From NCBI RefSeq assembly GCF_002272875.1, contig NZ_MLAN01000001.1, positions 124,001-188,000 on the forward strand: a DNA stretch of 64,000 bases. The letters are read 5' to 3'. This DNA comes from Helicobacter sp. 11S02629-2. GTDB lineage: Bacteria > Campylobacterota > Campylobacteria > Campylobacterales > Helicobacteraceae. Below, piece after piece: positions 6,915 through 17,351 of the stretch (position 1 is the stretch's first letter; every line of letters begins with the position of its first letter). The translations under genes were made by a program, and so were the position numbers. The notes under the pieces were generated by a model, which saw only the letters and a list, made by a program, of their open reading frames with translations, was not told where the DNA came from and ran no database searches.

Positions 6915-9311
6915 ATGCGATTTTTAACTTTTCTTGTAATAATTTTTAGCAGTTTTAACTTAGCCTCCGCACTTGAGATAACCCTAAACTACGGTAAAGA
7001 AAAAGGCGTAGACTTTGCCGTGCTAAATCTTAAAAATAACCATGACTTCACTTGCAAGCCTAATATAAACTTGCAAAATAAAATCCAATCCATAAGCTGC
7101 TACATAGAAGGCATACCACAAAGTGGCTTTAACCCAGCCAAAGGACCTTTTTTTGACCTCTCTTATAATATGGTAAAAATGGATTCCAAAAACTATATGA
7201 AAGTAGAAGTGATGCCTGCAAAAGACATGCATGTGAAGCTTTTTTCTACCTTCTTAGATCTTAAAACTCCTCTAGGTGTACCAAGTGGGGAAAGAAGCAA
7301 GTCTAAAAGCTTTCAGATAGTTGCTTATAATGGGGCAAATATCCCCTTTTTAGACCCTAGCTTTGAAGTTAAAAATAAAGATACTATAAACTTTCCAGTA
7401 ACCATACTAGGCACTGAAGCTCCAACCTTAGGCGAGCTTGATGTAAACAGAAGACCTTTAAAGTATGAAGTAGGTCAAGACTTTGAAGCCTTTTCTAATA
7501 TAAAAGATTTGATGGATAAAAAAGAATACTTAAACGCACTAAATGCCATTTCTTCCGCACTTAAAAGATATAAAGATAGCCTTTTTCTGAAAGATATGAT
7601 TTACTACGCCATAGTAGCTTTAAGCAAGCAGCCAGGCTCTGATCCAGCCTCTATAATAGCTAGGGCAAAAGACTGGATAAGTGTTTACTCACGTGATGAT
7701 AAAGCCCCTGAAGTTATCTACTATCTAGCCCTAGCTTATATAAAACAAAGCAGCCTTAAAAATGCCAAATACTACCTTATACGTATAATCAGTGAGTATC
7801 CTAACTCAAGGTACTCTCCACTAGCTAGGATGTCTTTAGCTAATATGCTAACTACAAAGGCTGATCTAAAGCAAGCCCCTTTGCTTTATAGAAGGGCTTA
7901 TGAAGAGGCAAAAGATCTAGAATCTGCCTCAGAGATAGCAGTGTCTTGGGCTGTATTTAGCCTTAATAATGATGACTTAACTAACACTAAAAACTTGCTA
8001 GAAAAAGTAAGCAAGGCTAATCCAACCTACTTTTTAGAAAACATCTCTAAAAGCTACAACCTAGCTAAAGAGTTAGCCGATAAAGGAGTTTATGACCTAG
8101 CCGCCAAGATTATGTTTTATCTAAGTCAAAATGCAGAAGTACCTTCAAAAACACACGCAGAGATGCTTAATGATGCTGGAATCTACTTTGCAGAGGCAAA
8201 AGACTATGATAATGCCCATAAAGCAAACCTACTTTTTATCCACCACTATCCAGATAGTGCGCTAGTTAAGAGGGTTAAAAGTAGGGATGATGGTATATTA
8301 TTTGGTGTAAATGGGAGTAATGATAAAAAGCTTGCAAGGTATGAGTACTTAATAAAAACTTATCCAAACACTCCAACTGCTAAAAAAGCTTTAGAGCTGA
8401 AGGCTAAAGTTTTATATGATGAGAAAAGATACAAAGACGTCATAGCCTTAAGTCCTTCTTTAGATAAAAACTTAGCTTTGATAGATGGTGCTTATAAAAA
8501 TGCCTTTATGAGTGATAAAGACTGTAAAGATATAGCAAGTCTTGCTAAGAATGCACCTAATAACTTAGAGCTTGACTTAGACACTAGCATAAAAGTCTTT
8601 TCTTGTATGCAAAAAAAGCATCTTTATCAAAAAGCAAATCTTATGTTTAAAGATAAGCATAAAGATATAAACGATAGTGCAAAGCTAGCTAACTGGCTTT
8701 ACTTGCAAGCTAAAAATCTCTACGCCCTAGGCGATGACAAAGATGCTATAAAAGCAAGCTATGATGTGCTAGACCTAGCCTTTGCTAATGCTAAACCAGA
8801 GTACTATGATATAGGATTCCCACTTTTTAGTGCTCTTTTTACTAGTGGTAGAAAAGATGAAGCTATAAAAGTAGCTAAAACTTTAGATGCACGTTTTGGG
8901 GATGATCCAAGACTTCTAACTGTGCACTTTGACTTACTAAACCTAGCTGAGACACAAAGAAATAGAAGTGCTATAAAACTAGAAGCAAGTAAAATCTTAG
9001 AGTTACAAGCTAAAAATGGAAGAAGTGACTTTAGTCCCTATGCTGACTTTTTACTAGCTGATACTGAAAGCGATGATAAAGAATATGATAAAGCCTTAAA
9101 GGTTTTAAATGCAATCTTAAATACAGACTTAAAACCACAAGACAAACAGCAAGCCTTATATAAAAGTGCAAATATCTACTATGTAAAAGGCGATAAGCAA
9201 GAAAGTGTAAAAAGACTAGAGACTTGCAAGGCAATTGATGCAGGTAGCTCTTTTGGGATACTTTGCTCTAATGCACTAGGCTTGCAGCAAGATACTAGCA
9301 CCTTGCCTTAA
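6915..9311 (+). CDS. pflA: Paralysed-flagella protein A (periplasmic flagellar motor scaffold)
   Basis: A 798-residue secreted protein with an N-terminal signal peptide (cleavage near ASA-LE), a beta-rich domain to about residue 170, then tandem TPR/SEL-like helical repeats to the C terminus. This length and arrangement match Campylobacter/Helicobacter PflA, which forms the spokes of the periplasmic disk that hold the stator units in a wide, high-torque ring and which works with PflB. pflB is also in this window (33.0 kb). Start supported by AAGGTAAG upstream. A GATTC-stem terminator follows. Identification rests on architecture and partly remembered family sequence. Confidence 0.8.
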   Translation: MRFLTFLVIIFSSFNLASALEITLNYGKEKGVDFAVLNLKNNHDFTCKPNINLQNKIQSISCYIEGIPQSGFNPAKGPFFDLSYNMVKMDSKNYMKVEVMPAKDMHVKLFSTFLDLKTPLGVPSGERSKSKSFQIVAYNGANIPFLDPSFEVKNKDTINFPVTILGTEAPTLGELDVNRRPLKYEVGQDFEAFSNIKDLMDKKEYLNALNAISSALKRYKDSLFLKDMIYYAIVALSKQPGSDPASIIARAKDWISVYSRDDKAPEVIYYLALAYIKQSSLKNAKYYLIRIISEYPNSRYSPLARMSLANMLTTKADLKQAPLLYRRAYEEAKDLESASEIAVSWAVFSLNNDDLTNTKNLLEKVSKANPTYFLENISKSYNLAKELADKGVYDLAAKIMFYLSQNAEVPSKTHAEMLNDAGIYFAEAKDYDNAHKANLLFIHHYPDSALVKRVKSRDDGILFGVNGSNDKKLARYEYLIKTYPNTPTAKKALELKAKVLYDEKRYKDVIALSPSLDKNLALIDGAYKNAFMSDKDCKDIASLAKNAPNNLELDLDTSIKVFSCMQKKHLYQKANLMFKDKHKDINDSAKLANWLYLQAKNLYALGDDKDAIKASYDVLDLAFANAKPEYYDIGFPLFSALFTSGRKDEAIKVAKTLDARFGDDPRLLTVHFDLLNLAETQRNRSAIKLEASKILELQAKNGRSDFSPYADFLLADTESDDKEYDKALKVLNAILNTDLKPQDKQQALYKSANIYYVKGDKQESVKRLETCKAIDAGSSFGILCSNALGLQQDTSTLP

Positions 9312-9359
9312 GTATGACTTTAAGTCTATATGCTATCACATAACTTGATGTTAAGTTTT

Positions 9360-9388
9360 TAGATTCTATTTATGGAATCTAGTTTTTT
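9360..9388 (+). terminator. Terminator after pflA (TAGATTC hairpin)
   Basis: TAGATTC (9360-9366), an 8-nt loop and GAATCTA (9375-9381) form a 7-bp stem followed by a G and T6. It lies 49 nt after the pflA stop. The stem is built from the AGATTC word that recurs through the window. Confidence 0.7.
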
Positions 9389-9715
9389 GTGCTAAAGGCG
9401 CATTCTCGCCCATAGCCTTGTTTTGCTTAAAGAAAAAACACATAAGCAAGAAGATACAAAAAAATATTGGACTATAGAATCTAAAATCAGATTCTTATAG
9501 ATTTATATAAACTTAAGGATAGCTGACTGCCACGGCTTACTAAAAGCAAGCCTTGCGATGATAAAGATGCAAGTGCATCCTTCCTTCTCTATAGCATTTA
9601 AGGGCGTGGGTAGTTAAAAGAGAAAAATAATTAAAATTAGCTATTACTCTTAGATTCTATAAGCTTATAAAATCTAACTAATTAAACTACTTAATATAAA
9701 TTGATATAAAAATCC
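9389..9715. other. Gene-free spacer with several hairpins
   Basis: No coding potential was seen. Hairpins: AGAATCT/AGATTCT (9476-9482, 9489-9495); GGCTT/AAGCC near 9534-9552; and a 28-nt near-palindrome 9650-9677 (TTAGATT...AATCTAA around TATAAGCTTATA, with one mismatch). The last lies 39-66 nt beyond the stop of the minus-strand lipoprotein gene and may end its transcript, though no U-run follows. Confidence 0.45.
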
Positions 9716-10351
9716 TTAGCCACCAAAGCTAGACGCCCCGCCAACTCCAGTGCCTCCCGCTCTCCCACTTTGGTTAAAAAAGCCACCTCTTGCACTACTA
9801 GGTGTAGCACCAGCCCTTGCAGTAGTAGCACCTGTGCCTTTATTAAAGCTAGAGCGTGATCTTTCATAAGCTTGAGGAGACTTGTAATTTCTTTGCTGAT
9901 TTTGCTTAAAGTTTGGGTTATTAAAAAGCTTATTACCTATATAGCTTCCTATTATTGCCCCTGCGGCTGAAGCAAGGATGGCACTTCCTAGCCCAAAGCC
10001 GCCATTACCATCTCCTCCATTAGGCTGGGTTAGCTGACTAGTGCCATCATCTACTTTTTTAGCTTCAGCAGCAACTATGGCATCTACTTCTTGTTTGCTT
10101 AAGATTCTCTCACTTCCATCAAGCCCTTTTACTATAACCCTAGTCTCACTAGAAGGAACTTCTTCAAGTATCTTATACTTACCATCTGGTTGCTCTTCTA
10201 AGGTGACTATAGCACCTTGTTTGGCAACTACTTTATCTGTGGTGTTAGAGCTACCATTACCACAAGCTATCAAAGTAGTCATAGCTATAGCACTTATCCC
10301 TCCTACTATAGCAGCATCGCTAATCTTTCTTAAGTAGGTTTTTTTACTCAC
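9716..10351 (-). CDS. UPF0323 family lipoprotein
   Basis: A 211-residue lipoprotein: a basic N terminus (SKKTYLRKIS), a hydrophobic segment and a lipobox ending TLIAC at about residue 30. A Gly/Asn-rich stretch follows, then GLGSAILASAAGAIIGSYIGNKLF, a glycine-zipper-like segment split here by description (residues ~118-142), and a tail rich in Arg/Gly/Ser/Phe. This matches the UPF0323 family, characteristic of Helicobacter and Campylobacter and of unknown function. The start is GTG at 10351, with the ribosome site inside the end of ppsA 6 nt upstream, so translation is probably coupled to ppsA. Confidence 0.85.
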   Translation of the reverse strand: MSKKTYLRKISDAAIVGGISAIAMTTLIACGNGSSNTTDKVVAKQGAIVTLEEQPDGKYKILEEVPSSETRVIVKGLDGSERILSKQEVDAIVAAEAKKVDDGTSQLTQPNGGDGNGGFGLGSAILASAAGAIIGSYIGNKLFNNPNFKQNQQRNYKSPQAYERSRSSFNKGTGATTARAGATPSSARGGFFNQSGRAGGTGVGGASSFGG

Positions 10352-10357
10352 TGCTTT

Positions 10358-12784
10358 TTATCCTTTTGCCATTTCTTTTTCTAGTTTTACGATTCTATCC
10401 CAAGTGCTAACTACAGAATCTGGATTTAGAGAAACGGAGTTTATGCCTTCACGCACTAAAAACTCAGCTATCTCTGGATAGTCACTTGGTGCTTGTCCAC
10501 AGATACCACAGTACTTGTTGTGTTTTTTACAAGCTTCTATTGCTTTTTTAAACATGATAAGCATGGCTTCATTTCTCTCATCAAAGATGTGACTTACTAA
10601 GTCTCCATCTCTATCCACGCCTAAAGTTAACTGCGTTAGGTCATTAGAGCCAATTGAGAAGCCATCAAACATATCTAAAAACTCATCTGCTAGTATGACA
10701 TTAACTGGTAACTCACACATGACATAGATTTCAAGGCCGTCTTTGCCGCTTTCAAGGCCGTTTCTTCTCATGATCTCAAGGACTTTTCTACCTTCTTCTG
10801 GAGTTCTTAAAAATGGCACCATAACTTTCATATTAGTTAGTCCCATCTCATCTCTTATCATGGCTAATGCTTGGCACTCCCACTCAAAAGCACTTCTATA
10901 AAGATCAGAATAGTACCTTGAAGCCCCTCTATAACCTAGCATAGGGTTTTCTTCTATAGGTTCATAGTCTTCGCCTGATATCATGCCTCTATACTCATTA
11001 GTCTTAAAGTCACTAGTTCTAACGATAACTGGATTTGGATAAAAAGCTGCTGCTATCATCCCCATGCCTTCAGCTATCTTTTTGATAAAAAAGTCTTTTG
11101 GGTTAGCATAGCCTGAGATTAGTTTAGTAATCTTTTCTTGGTTACTTATAGGCTTTTTGTTTTGTAGGTCTAGGAGGGCTAAAGGGTGGGCTTTTATCTG
11201 ATGAAGTATGATATGTTCCATCCTAGCAAGTCCTACGCCACAGTTTGGAAGCTGAGAAAAGCCAAAGGCTTTTGAAGGATCTCCTACGTTCATGTATATC
11301 TTAGTTTTTGGTGTGCCAAGGTTTGAAAGCTCTATACTTTCTACTTCGTAGTCGTGGATTCCAGCATAGATTAGCCCATCTTCACCTTCACTACAAGATA
11401 CTGTTATATCAAGTCCTGAGTAAAGCTGATCTGTAGCACCATTAGCTCCAACTATAGTTGGTACACCTATCTCACGCGCAACAATTGCAGCGTGGCAAGT
11501 CCTTCCACCACGATTTGTTATAACTGCGGCTGCTTTTTTCATAGCCGGCTCCCAGTCAGGGTCAGTGTTATCAGTAACTAAGATCTCACCTTCTTTAAAA
11601 GTATGCATATGCTCTATGTCTTTTATGATTCTAACTTTACCATGACCTATCTTAGTACCTATAGCCATACCTTTTAGTAATACTTCTTTTGGCTCATTAG
11701 GATGTTTAAACTTAAACTTTTCTATCTTAGCAGAGCTACCTTTTTTCATATTCTGAGACTGCACGGTTTCAGGGCGGGCTTGCACTATAAAGATCTCTCC
11801 ACTTTCACCATCTTTTGCCCACTCCATATCCATAGGTCTATATTCACCTGCTTCTTTGCTGTAGTGCTTTTCTATCTTTACAGCGTAGCGTGCAAGTGTA
11901 AGCACATCTTCATCAGTTAGCGAGAAGCTATCCATCTCAGCTTGAGTAGTTTTGACATTAGTAGTAGGGTGGTCACTTCCTAGTGGTGCATAGACCATCT
12001 TTACATCTTTTTTACCAAGCTGCCTTTTTATGATAGGAGTTTTTCCCATCTCTAAAGTCGGCTTAAAGACATAAAACTCATCTGGGTTAACAGTACCGCC
12101 AACGACATTTTCACCTAGTCCCCAGCTTGAAGTTATAAATACTGCGTCCTTAAAACCAGTCTCAGTATCTATACTAAACATAACCCCAGCACTGCCCTTA
12201 TCAGCACGCACCATCTTTTGTATACCAATGCTAAGTGCTACTTTAAAGTGATCAAAACCACGTGAAGCCCTATAGCTTACTGCCCTATGGGTGAAAAGTG
12301 AAGCAAAGCAAGACTTTATATAGTGCACTAAGTCAACTTCGCCTTTTACACTTAAGTAAGTATCTTGCTGACCCGCAAAGCTTGCATCTGGCAAGTCTTC
12401 AGCAGTAGCTGAACTTCTTACAGCAACATCAGCTTTTTTCATGCCATACTCCTCACTTAGTATGTCATAAGCCTCAAATATCTCTTCTTTTAAGTCCTCT
12501 GGGAGAGGTGTGCTAAAGATAAGCTCTCTTATCTGTCTTGATCTATTCCTTAGCACATCCATTTCTGTGTAGTCAACGTCTTTTAGTAGTTGATATATCT
12601 TATCTTTAATACCACCACTTTCTAATAAGTACCAGTAGGCATCACTTGTTATAGCAAAGCCATTTGGTACTTTTATACCTTCACTTATGAGTTCTTGAAA
12701 CATTTCGCCTATACTGGCGTTTTTCCCACCTACGAGTGGTACATCTTTATTATTCAGCTCTTTAAAAAACTTAATATATTTCAT
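10358..12784 (-). CDS. ppsA: Phosphoenolpyruvate synthase
   Basis: PpsA makes phosphoenolpyruvate from pyruvate and ATP (releasing AMP and phosphate), the entry to gluconeogenesis on amino or organic acids. The 808 residues contain the N-terminal ATP-grasp PPDK domain ([31 protein letters not shown]), the mobile phosphohistidine domain with catalytic His in [15 protein letters not shown], and the C-terminal PEP-utilising TIM barrel ([15 protein letters not shown], and the Cys-containing [13 protein letters not shown]). All key residues are visible. The UPF0323 lipoprotein gene follows 6 nt later on the same strand. Confidence 0.96.
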   Translation of the reverse strand: MKYIKFFKELNNKDVPLVGGKNASIGEMFQELISEGIKVPNGFAITSDAYWYLLESGGIKDKIYQLLKDVDYTEMDVLRNRSRQIRELIFSTPLPEDLKEEIFEAYDILSEEYGMKKADVAVRSSATAEDLPDASFAGQQDTYLSVKGEVDLVHYIKSCFASLFTHRAVSYRASRGFDHFKVALSIGIQKMVRADKGSAGVMFSIDTETGFKDAVFITSSWGLGENVVGGTVNPDEFYVFKPTLEMGKTPIIKRQLGKKDVKMVYAPLGSDHPTTNVKTTQAEMDSFSLTDEDVLTLARYAVKIEKHYSKEAGEYRPMDMEWAKDGESGEIFIVQARPETVQSQNMKKGSSAKIEKFKFKHPNEPKEVLLKGMAIGTKIGHGKVRIIKDIEHMHTFKEGEILVTDNTDPDWEPAMKKAAAVITNRGGRTCHAAIVAREIGVPTIVGANGATDQLYSGLDITVSCSEGEDGLIYAGIHDYEVESIELSNLGTPKTKIYMNVGDPSKAFGFSQLPNCGVGLARMEHIILHQIKAHPLALLDLQNKKPISNQEKITKLISGYANPKDFFIKKIAEGMGMIAAAFYPNPVIVRTSDFKTNEYRGMISGEDYEPIEENPMLGYRGASRYYSDLYRSAFEWECQALAMIRDEMGLTNMKVMVPFLRTPEEGRKVLEIMRRNGLESGKDGLEIYVMCELPVNVILADEFLDMFDGFSIGSNDLTQLTLGVDRDGDLVSHIFDERNEAMLIMFKKAIEACKKHNKYCGICGQAPSDYPEIAEFLVREGINSVSLNPDSVVSTWDRIVKLEKEMAKG

Positions 12785-13012
12785 TTCACAAAACTCCCAA
12801 CTTAAATGTTATGGAATCAATTGTAATAAAAAAAATCCCCATTTTGCTTAAATGAACCTTAAATGTCTAAACTAAGGCATTAGCTAGGCTAGTAGAGAGG
12901 TTTGGGGCTACTTTTCTTCATGGCTACTTTGTAAGATCTTAGTGTTAGTTTTGCTTATGCTTTTACTTTATTGATGCACGTATAAGATTTAGATATTAAA
13001 TGCCTTTTAGGT
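12785..13012. other. Short gene-free spacer between ppsA and hcp
   Basis: No reading frame or RNA gene is seen. The part next to ppsA is AT-rich and should hold its promoter; no consensus -35/-10 pair stands out. Confidence 0.4.
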
Positions 13013-13048
13013 ATGGAATCAAAAGGTGGAATCTACTTACAGATTCCA
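13013..13048 (-). terminator. GATTC-stem terminator after hcp
   Basis: TGGAATCT (13027-13034), a 6-nt loop and AGATTCCA (13041-13048) form a perfect 8-bp stem, 33 nt beyond the hcp stop. A second ATGGAATC (13013-13020) can pair with the same arm as an alternative. Minus-strand sequence after the hairpin reads CCTTTTG, a weak U-tract. Confidence 0.55.
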
Positions 13049-13080
13049 TCATAAAGACTTTATAAAGCTAGGAGTATATT

Positions 13081-14394
13081 TTAAGCACTAACTAGGTCTG
13101 GGAAGTCTAAGACTGGCTCTTTAGATATAAGCTTAATGTTAAAGTTTTCAACTAAAAAGTTTAGTATGTCTTCGTTTAAAAACTTAGGTAAGCTTGGACC
13201 TACGTAAATGTTTTTTATACCCAAGAAAAGCAAGGCACAAAGGATGATGATAGCTTTTTGCTCCATCCACATAAGTACTATTGTTAATGGGAGGTCATTA
13301 ACTGCGATACCTGTAGCCTCACTTAAAGCTAGGGCTATTTTAACGCCGCCATTACTATCATTGCACTGACCTAAGTCTAGGTAGCGAGGTATATTAGTCC
13401 CCTCTATATAGCCAAAATCCACATCATTAAACCTAAACTTACCACAACTACTAGTTAGTATGACACAGTCTTTTGGAAGACTAATAGCTAGCTTTCTATA
13501 ATAGTCTCTTTCTTTACCCGGTGCATCACAGCCTGCTATAACAAAAAAGCGTTTTATCTTTCCACTATTAATCGCAGCTAGTATCTCACCAGCTAGTGGA
13601 AGCACTGCTTTGTAGTGATGGCCTGTGCTTATGGTTTTTTCCTCATTAAAGTTAGTTTCTTCAGGGCAAGATAAAGTCTTTTCTATAAGAGGAGTAAAGT
13701 CCATAGTGTGAAGGTTAGTTATACCATCAGTGCTTGCTATATCAAAGCCAAAGATTCTATCTTGATACTTACAAGAGTTTCTAAGCGGGACTATGCAGTT
13801 AGTTGTCATTAAAACTGTGCCATTCCACTCATTAAAAATCTTTGTTTGATCAAACCACGCTCCACCGATGTTGCCTTTTAGATGAGAGTACTTTTTAAGC
13901 TCTGGATAAGCATGGGCTGGAAGCATCTCTGAGTGAGTATAGATATTTATCCCTTTTCCTTCAGTTTGTTTTAAAAGGGCTTCTAGTGCGTGGAGGTTAT
14001 GTCCACTTACTAAGATAGCTTTTCCAGTGGCTTTGTTTTGAGATACTTTTAAAGGCGTTGGGATTCCAAGCTTTTCTACGTGGGCGTTACTTAGTAGGTC
14101 CATAACTTTTACACCTGCTTCTCCGACTTTTAAAACTTGAGCTATGTGGTCATTAAAGTTAAAGTTCATATTAGTAAGTGTGAAATAAAGTGTTTTAGCT
14201 ATAACATCATCTACTTCTTTTGTATTAGCACCCATCTCATTAGCGTGAGTTCTATACGCACTAAGACCTTTTAGTGCGTATATCATCATATCTTGCAAGC
14301 GTGATTTAGTATCATCTTTACCGCAAGTTCCTTTTAAAGCTCCATTAATCCCGCAGCCATTAGGCGCACTCATTTCACATTGATAACAAAACAT
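13081..14394 (-). CDS. hcp: Hybrid cluster protein (hydroxylamine/nitric oxide reductase family)
   Basis: Hcp carries a 4Fe-4S and a hybrid 4Fe-2S-2O cluster and handles nitric oxide or hydroxylamine under low oxygen. At 437 residues it is shorter than the ~550-residue class I/II proteins and resembles the short class III form. N-terminal cluster Cys are C3, C6, C14 and C24; the C6-x7-C14-x9-C24 spacing is looser than the common x7-8 and x5. Hybrid-cluster residues appear in GHNLHALE, TNCIVPL, GCDAPGKE and TSSCGKFRF. The frame opens 36 nt earlier, but AAGGAAG sits just before the MFCYQC start, which I prefer. A TTGATATTTGTCAA palindrome lies 63 nt upstream. Confidence 0.9.
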   Translation of the reverse strand: MFCYQCEMSAPNGCGINGALKGTCGKDDTKSRLQDMMIYALKGLSAYRTHANEMGANTKEVDDVIAKTLYFTLTNMNFNFNDHIAQVLKVGEAGVKVMDLLSNAHVEKLGIPTPLKVSQNKATGKAILVSGHNLHALEALLKQTEGKGINIYTHSEMLPAHAYPELKKYSHLKGNIGGAWFDQTKIFNEWNGTVLMTTNCIVPLRNSCKYQDRIFGFDIASTDGITNLHTMDFTPLIEKTLSCPEETNFNEEKTISTGHHYKAVLPLAGEILAAINSGKIKRFFVIAGCDAPGKERDYYRKLAISLPKDCVILTSSCGKFRFNDVDFGYIEGTNIPRYLDLGQCNDSNGGVKIALALSEATGIAVNDLPLTIVLMWMEQKAIIILCALLFLGIKNIYVGPSLPKFLNEDILNFLVENFNIKLISKEPVLDFPDLVSA

Positions 14395-14456
14395 ATTTCT
14401 TCCTTTAGTTACGTTAAATATATCTTGCAATGTACTACTATTAAAAAGAGAGTGTG

Positions 14457-14470
14457 TTGATATTTGTCAA
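14457..14470. promoter_or_regulatory. FNR/HcpR-type palindrome upstream of hcp
   Basis: TTGATATTTGTCAA is an inverted repeat TTGAY-N4-RTCAA (one asymmetric position) centred about 70 bp before the hcp start. CRP/FNR-family regulators of nitrosative-stress genes (HcpR, FNR) bind such sites. Site and regulator are inferred from the pattern alone. Confidence 0.4.
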
Positions 14471-14599
14471 TGTAAAAATTTTAAAAAGTGTTTGGAATCT
14501 TAGATTGAAGGTCAAGCAAAAAAACTATATTAAATAAAAACTATATTAAAGTGAAGATCCTATGAAGCAAAATTTTATAGAGGCTTTACAAAGTAAGAA

Positions 14600-14623
14600 A
14601 GCCCCATGAAATAAGTAGGGGCT
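14600..14623 (-). terminator. Terminator after small lipoprotein gene
   Basis: AGCCCC (14600-14605) and GGGGCT (14618-14623) make a GC-rich 6-bp stem with a 12-nt loop, 18 nt past the lipoprotein stop; minus-strand sequence after it is TTCTT. Confidence 0.5.
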
Positions 14624-14641
14624 AAAAGGGGATAAGGCTAC

Positions 14642-15025
14642 TTATTTTTGTTTCAAAGTAGCTGGTCTTCCAGTAAGGCTTACTTTATACTTTCTAAAGC
14701 CAGTCTTAGTCACATTAAATCTAGGCACTAATAATACATCTGCCTTATAAGTATCTAAGAACTTATTAATAAGGGCTTCTTTTGAACCCTTAGTTAGTGT
14801 ATAGAATCCATCTACTTCTTCTATATCAACTAGCGAGTCTTTATTGGTAGTTTCAAGTATGGCTGGTGCGCCTATGTTTAAGTCGCTAGCACTTAGAGGT
14901 GCTATACGTGTGATATTAGAGCTTTTTACAGGCGCTAACTCAAGTTGTAATGGTCTTTGTGTGCTGCTACAAGCTACTAAGATTAAGCCAGCAAAGCAAG
15001 TAAGACTGAGTAAGACTTTATTCAT
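14642..15025 (-). CDS. Small lipoprotein, unknown function
   Basis: A 127-residue protein with a lipoprotein signal: MNKVLLSLTCFAGLILVAC with Cys at about residue 19, followed by SSTQRP. The mature part is a compact alpha/beta domain (KADVLLVPRFNVTKTG, then a basic KYKVSLTGRPATLKQK tail). I recognise no family. The frame could open 54 nt earlier, but AAGGATT precedes this ATG and gives a proper signal peptide. It is likely anchored in the inner or outer membrane facing the periplasm. It is monocistronic, between the hcp promoter region and leuA. Confidence 0.75.
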   Translation of the reverse strand: MNKVLLSLTCFAGLILVACSSTQRPLQLELAPVKSSNITRIAPLSASDLNIGAPAILETTNKDSLVDIEEVDGFYTLTKGSKEALINKFLDTYKADVLLVPRFNVTKTGFRKYKVSLTGRPATLKQK

Positions 15026-15146
15026 AATAATCCTTAATTTCATATTGTAATAATTTTTATATTCTAGCAAAAAAGCCATCTTTATTGCACTTTAAGTCTT
15101 TAGATACTTTGTAAAAATAGCTTCTTAAGTCTTTTTTTAAAGCTAC

Positions 15147-15172
15147 TAGATTCCATAAACTTACAGAATCTA
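15147..15172. terminator. GATTC inverted repeat beyond leuA
   Basis: TAGATTC (15147-15153) and GAATCTA (15166-15172) pair with an inner TAA/TTA step. T4 follows on the plus strand only, so as a leuA terminator it would be weak. It belongs to the recurrent GATTC stem family. Confidence 0.4.
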
Positions 15173-15222
15173 ATTTTCAAGCCAACGCACATTCTTACTT
15201 ATTGAAATCCAGCAGTGCCACT

Positions 15223-16785
15223 TTATAAACTTCCATATCTCATATCTACGCCATCTTTACTTAAAAACTCTTTCATCCTTAGGTAGTTATTAAGTGCATT
15301 TATATAAGCTTTTGCACTTGCTTGCATAGTGTCTAAGTCACTTCCATGACCTATAACTGGGACGTTACCTTCAAAAGAAACTTTTACATTTACCTTTGCC
15401 ATAGCATCTTTACCACTTCCTACGCTTTCTACTTTATAATCAAGCAGTTTTCCAGCCACACTAGTAATCCTTTCAATAGCTTTAAAGATGCTATCAACTG
15501 CGCCATTACCCAAAGCACAGTCACTTTTAATCTCACCATCTTTACTAATACTTACAGCACTAAAGTGAGCACCATTACTAGCAGTTGAACTTTGGATGCT
15601 TTCTAGTATAAAGACTTGTTTTAGGCTTGAAGTTTGCTCATTTAAGACCATCTCTAAGTCAGCGTCATACACTTCTTTTTTGGAATCACAAAGGATTTTA
15701 AACTGAGTAAAAGCTTTTAAAAGTGCTTCTTCATCTAAGTTATAGCCCATACTTACTATCTTATCTTTAAAAGCAGCCTTGCCAGAGTGCTTACCCAAAA
15801 CTAGGTTGTTATTATCAACTATGCCTATATCACTTGGCTTCATTATCTCATAAGTCTCTCTAAACTTTAAGATTCCATCTTGGTGGATTCCACTTTCATG
15901 AGCAAAGGCGTTTTTCCCAACTATGGCTTTATTTGGCTGAGGGCGTATGCTAGTGACGTCAGCTACAAGCTTGCTTGCTTTATAGATCTCTTTAGTGTTT
16001 ACATTTGTATCAAAACCACCATACTTAGCAAAAACATCTTTTCTGGTTTTAAATATCATTACTACTTCTTCTAAAGCACAGTTTCCAGCCCGTTCACCTA
16101 GCCCATTTATCGTACACTCTACTTGTCTAGCACCATTCATCACACCATAGATTGAGTTAGCTACAGCAAGGCCAAGGTCATTATGACAGTGGACTGAAAG
16201 CACTGCTTTATCTTTTATAGTCTCTTCTAACTCTTTTATAATCTCGCCTACTTCGTGAGGCAATCTATAACCTACAGTATCAGGCATATTTAGAGTGCTT
16301 GCTCCTGCTTCTATAGCAGCTAGACTTATCTCTTTTAAAAAGCTTATCTCACTCCTACAAGCATCCTCGCAGCTAAACTGCACATCTTCACAAAAAGTTT
16401 TAGCATACTTTATAGAATCTATAGCACGTTTTAAGACCTCATCTGGCTTCATCTTAAGCTTATACTCCATATGTATTGGCGAAGTGGCTAAGAAAACATG
16501 TAGTCTTTTATGTTTGGCCAAAGCTAGGGCAAGACCTGCTTGCTTGATGTCGTTTTCTACACATCTACTAAGTGAGCAAACTGAGCTTTTTTCTAATATA
16601 CCACTTATCTCTTTTATCGCTTGAAAGTCACCCGGACTTGCCGCTGCAAAGCCAGCTTCTATGATATCAACTCCAAGTTTTTCAAGCTGGAGGGCGATGT
16701 TTATCTTTTCTTCTATGTTCATAGAAGCACCCGGGCTTTGTTCGCCATCTCTTAAGGTTGTGTCAAATATCTTTATCATCTCCAT
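15223..16785 (-). CDS. leuA: 2-isopropylmalate synthase
   Basis: LeuA condenses acetyl-CoA with 2-oxoisovalerate, the first committed step to leucine. The 520 residues hold the HMGL-like TIM barrel (metal and substrate motif [35 protein letters not shown]) to about residue 300, and the C-terminal LeuA regulatory domain (~390-515), so leucine feedback inhibition is expected. A ribosome site AAGGAT lies about 11 nt upstream. It follows a CopD-like membrane gene by 43 nt. leuC is 28 kb away, and leuB and leuD are not in the window. Confidence 0.95.
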   Translation of the reverse strand: MEMIKIFDTTLRDGEQSPGASMNIEEKINIALQLEKLGVDIIEAGFAAASPGDFQAIKEISGILEKSSVCSLSRCVENDIKQAGLALALAKHKRLHVFLATSPIHMEYKLKMKPDEVLKRAIDSIKYAKTFCEDVQFSCEDACRSEISFLKEISLAAIEAGASTLNMPDTVGYRLPHEVGEIIKELEETIKDKAVLSVHCHNDLGLAVANSIYGVMNGARQVECTINGLGERAGNCALEEVVMIFKTRKDVFAKYGGFDTNVNTKEIYKASKLVADVTSIRPQPNKAIVGKNAFAHESGIHQDGILKFRETYEIMKPSDIGIVDNNNLVLGKHSGKAAFKDKIVSMGYNLDEEALLKAFTQFKILCDSKKEVYDADLEMVLNEQTSSLKQVFILESIQSSTASNGAHFSAVSISKDGEIKSDCALGNGAVDSIFKAIERITSVAGKLLDYKVESVGSGKDAMAKVNVKVSFEGNVPVIGHGSDLDTMQASAKAYINALNNYLRMKEFLSKDGVDMRYGSL

Positions 16786-16828
16786 GTTGAAAATCCTTAT
16801 CGTTTAAATATATATAAAATATTGTAAC

Positions 16829-17239
16829 TTAAAGAAGTTTGGCTAAGACTATTAAAACGATCTGAACTGTGATAAAAACATAGTGAAGTGCATCATGGTG
16901 TCTTATCCTATTAAGATTAAAGCTTACTATGTAAAAAGCTATGACCATGATTAGCCCTAAGATTCCTTTTGCTAGGAGGATGTTTCCATAGCTTGAACCA
17001 AAAAAGTCCATATCTATGCCAGCAGCGCGAACATGAAACATATAAAGTCCAGTGATTAGCACTATGCCGACTATGACACGCATGGTGGGGACTATAACTA
17101 CGCTTAGTTTAGATTCTATCTCATCAAAATTATCAATTTTAGTTTTCAAAGTATCAAGTATAAAAGTCCAAAAAAACACAGAGCCTATAAAAGTGATAGC
17201 ACCTGCTAGGTGGATGATTAAGGCTATGGTATATAACAT
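16829..17239 (-). CDS. Four-helix membrane protein, CopD-like
   Basis: A 136-residue integral membrane protein with four predicted spans. Histidines sit at membrane edges (IIHLAG in helix 1, FHVRAAG after helix 2, RIRHHDALHY before helix 4), which could bind haem or copper as in CopD-type domains; this is inference. The frame opens 69 nt upstream, but AAAGGAT lies just before the MLYTIALIIH start, and the extra stretch has no role as a signal. It is divergent from uvrA (about 110 bp apart) and upstream of leuA on the same strand. Confidence 0.7.
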   Translation of the reverse strand: MLYTIALIIHLAGAITFIGSVFFWTFILDTLKTKIDNFDEIESKLSVVIVPTMRVIVGIVLITGLYMFHVRAAGIDMDFFGSSYGNILLAKGILGLIMVIAFYIVSFNLNRIRHHDALHYVFITVQIVLIVLAKLL

Positions 17240-17351
17240 AAGTATCCTTTTGTTTTTGATAATAGATGTTACTACTAAGATAGTGTCATTGACATTGATT
17301 TCACTCAATATAGACTATAATAAAAGCTTCTTAAAAGCTTAGGAGTTGGTG

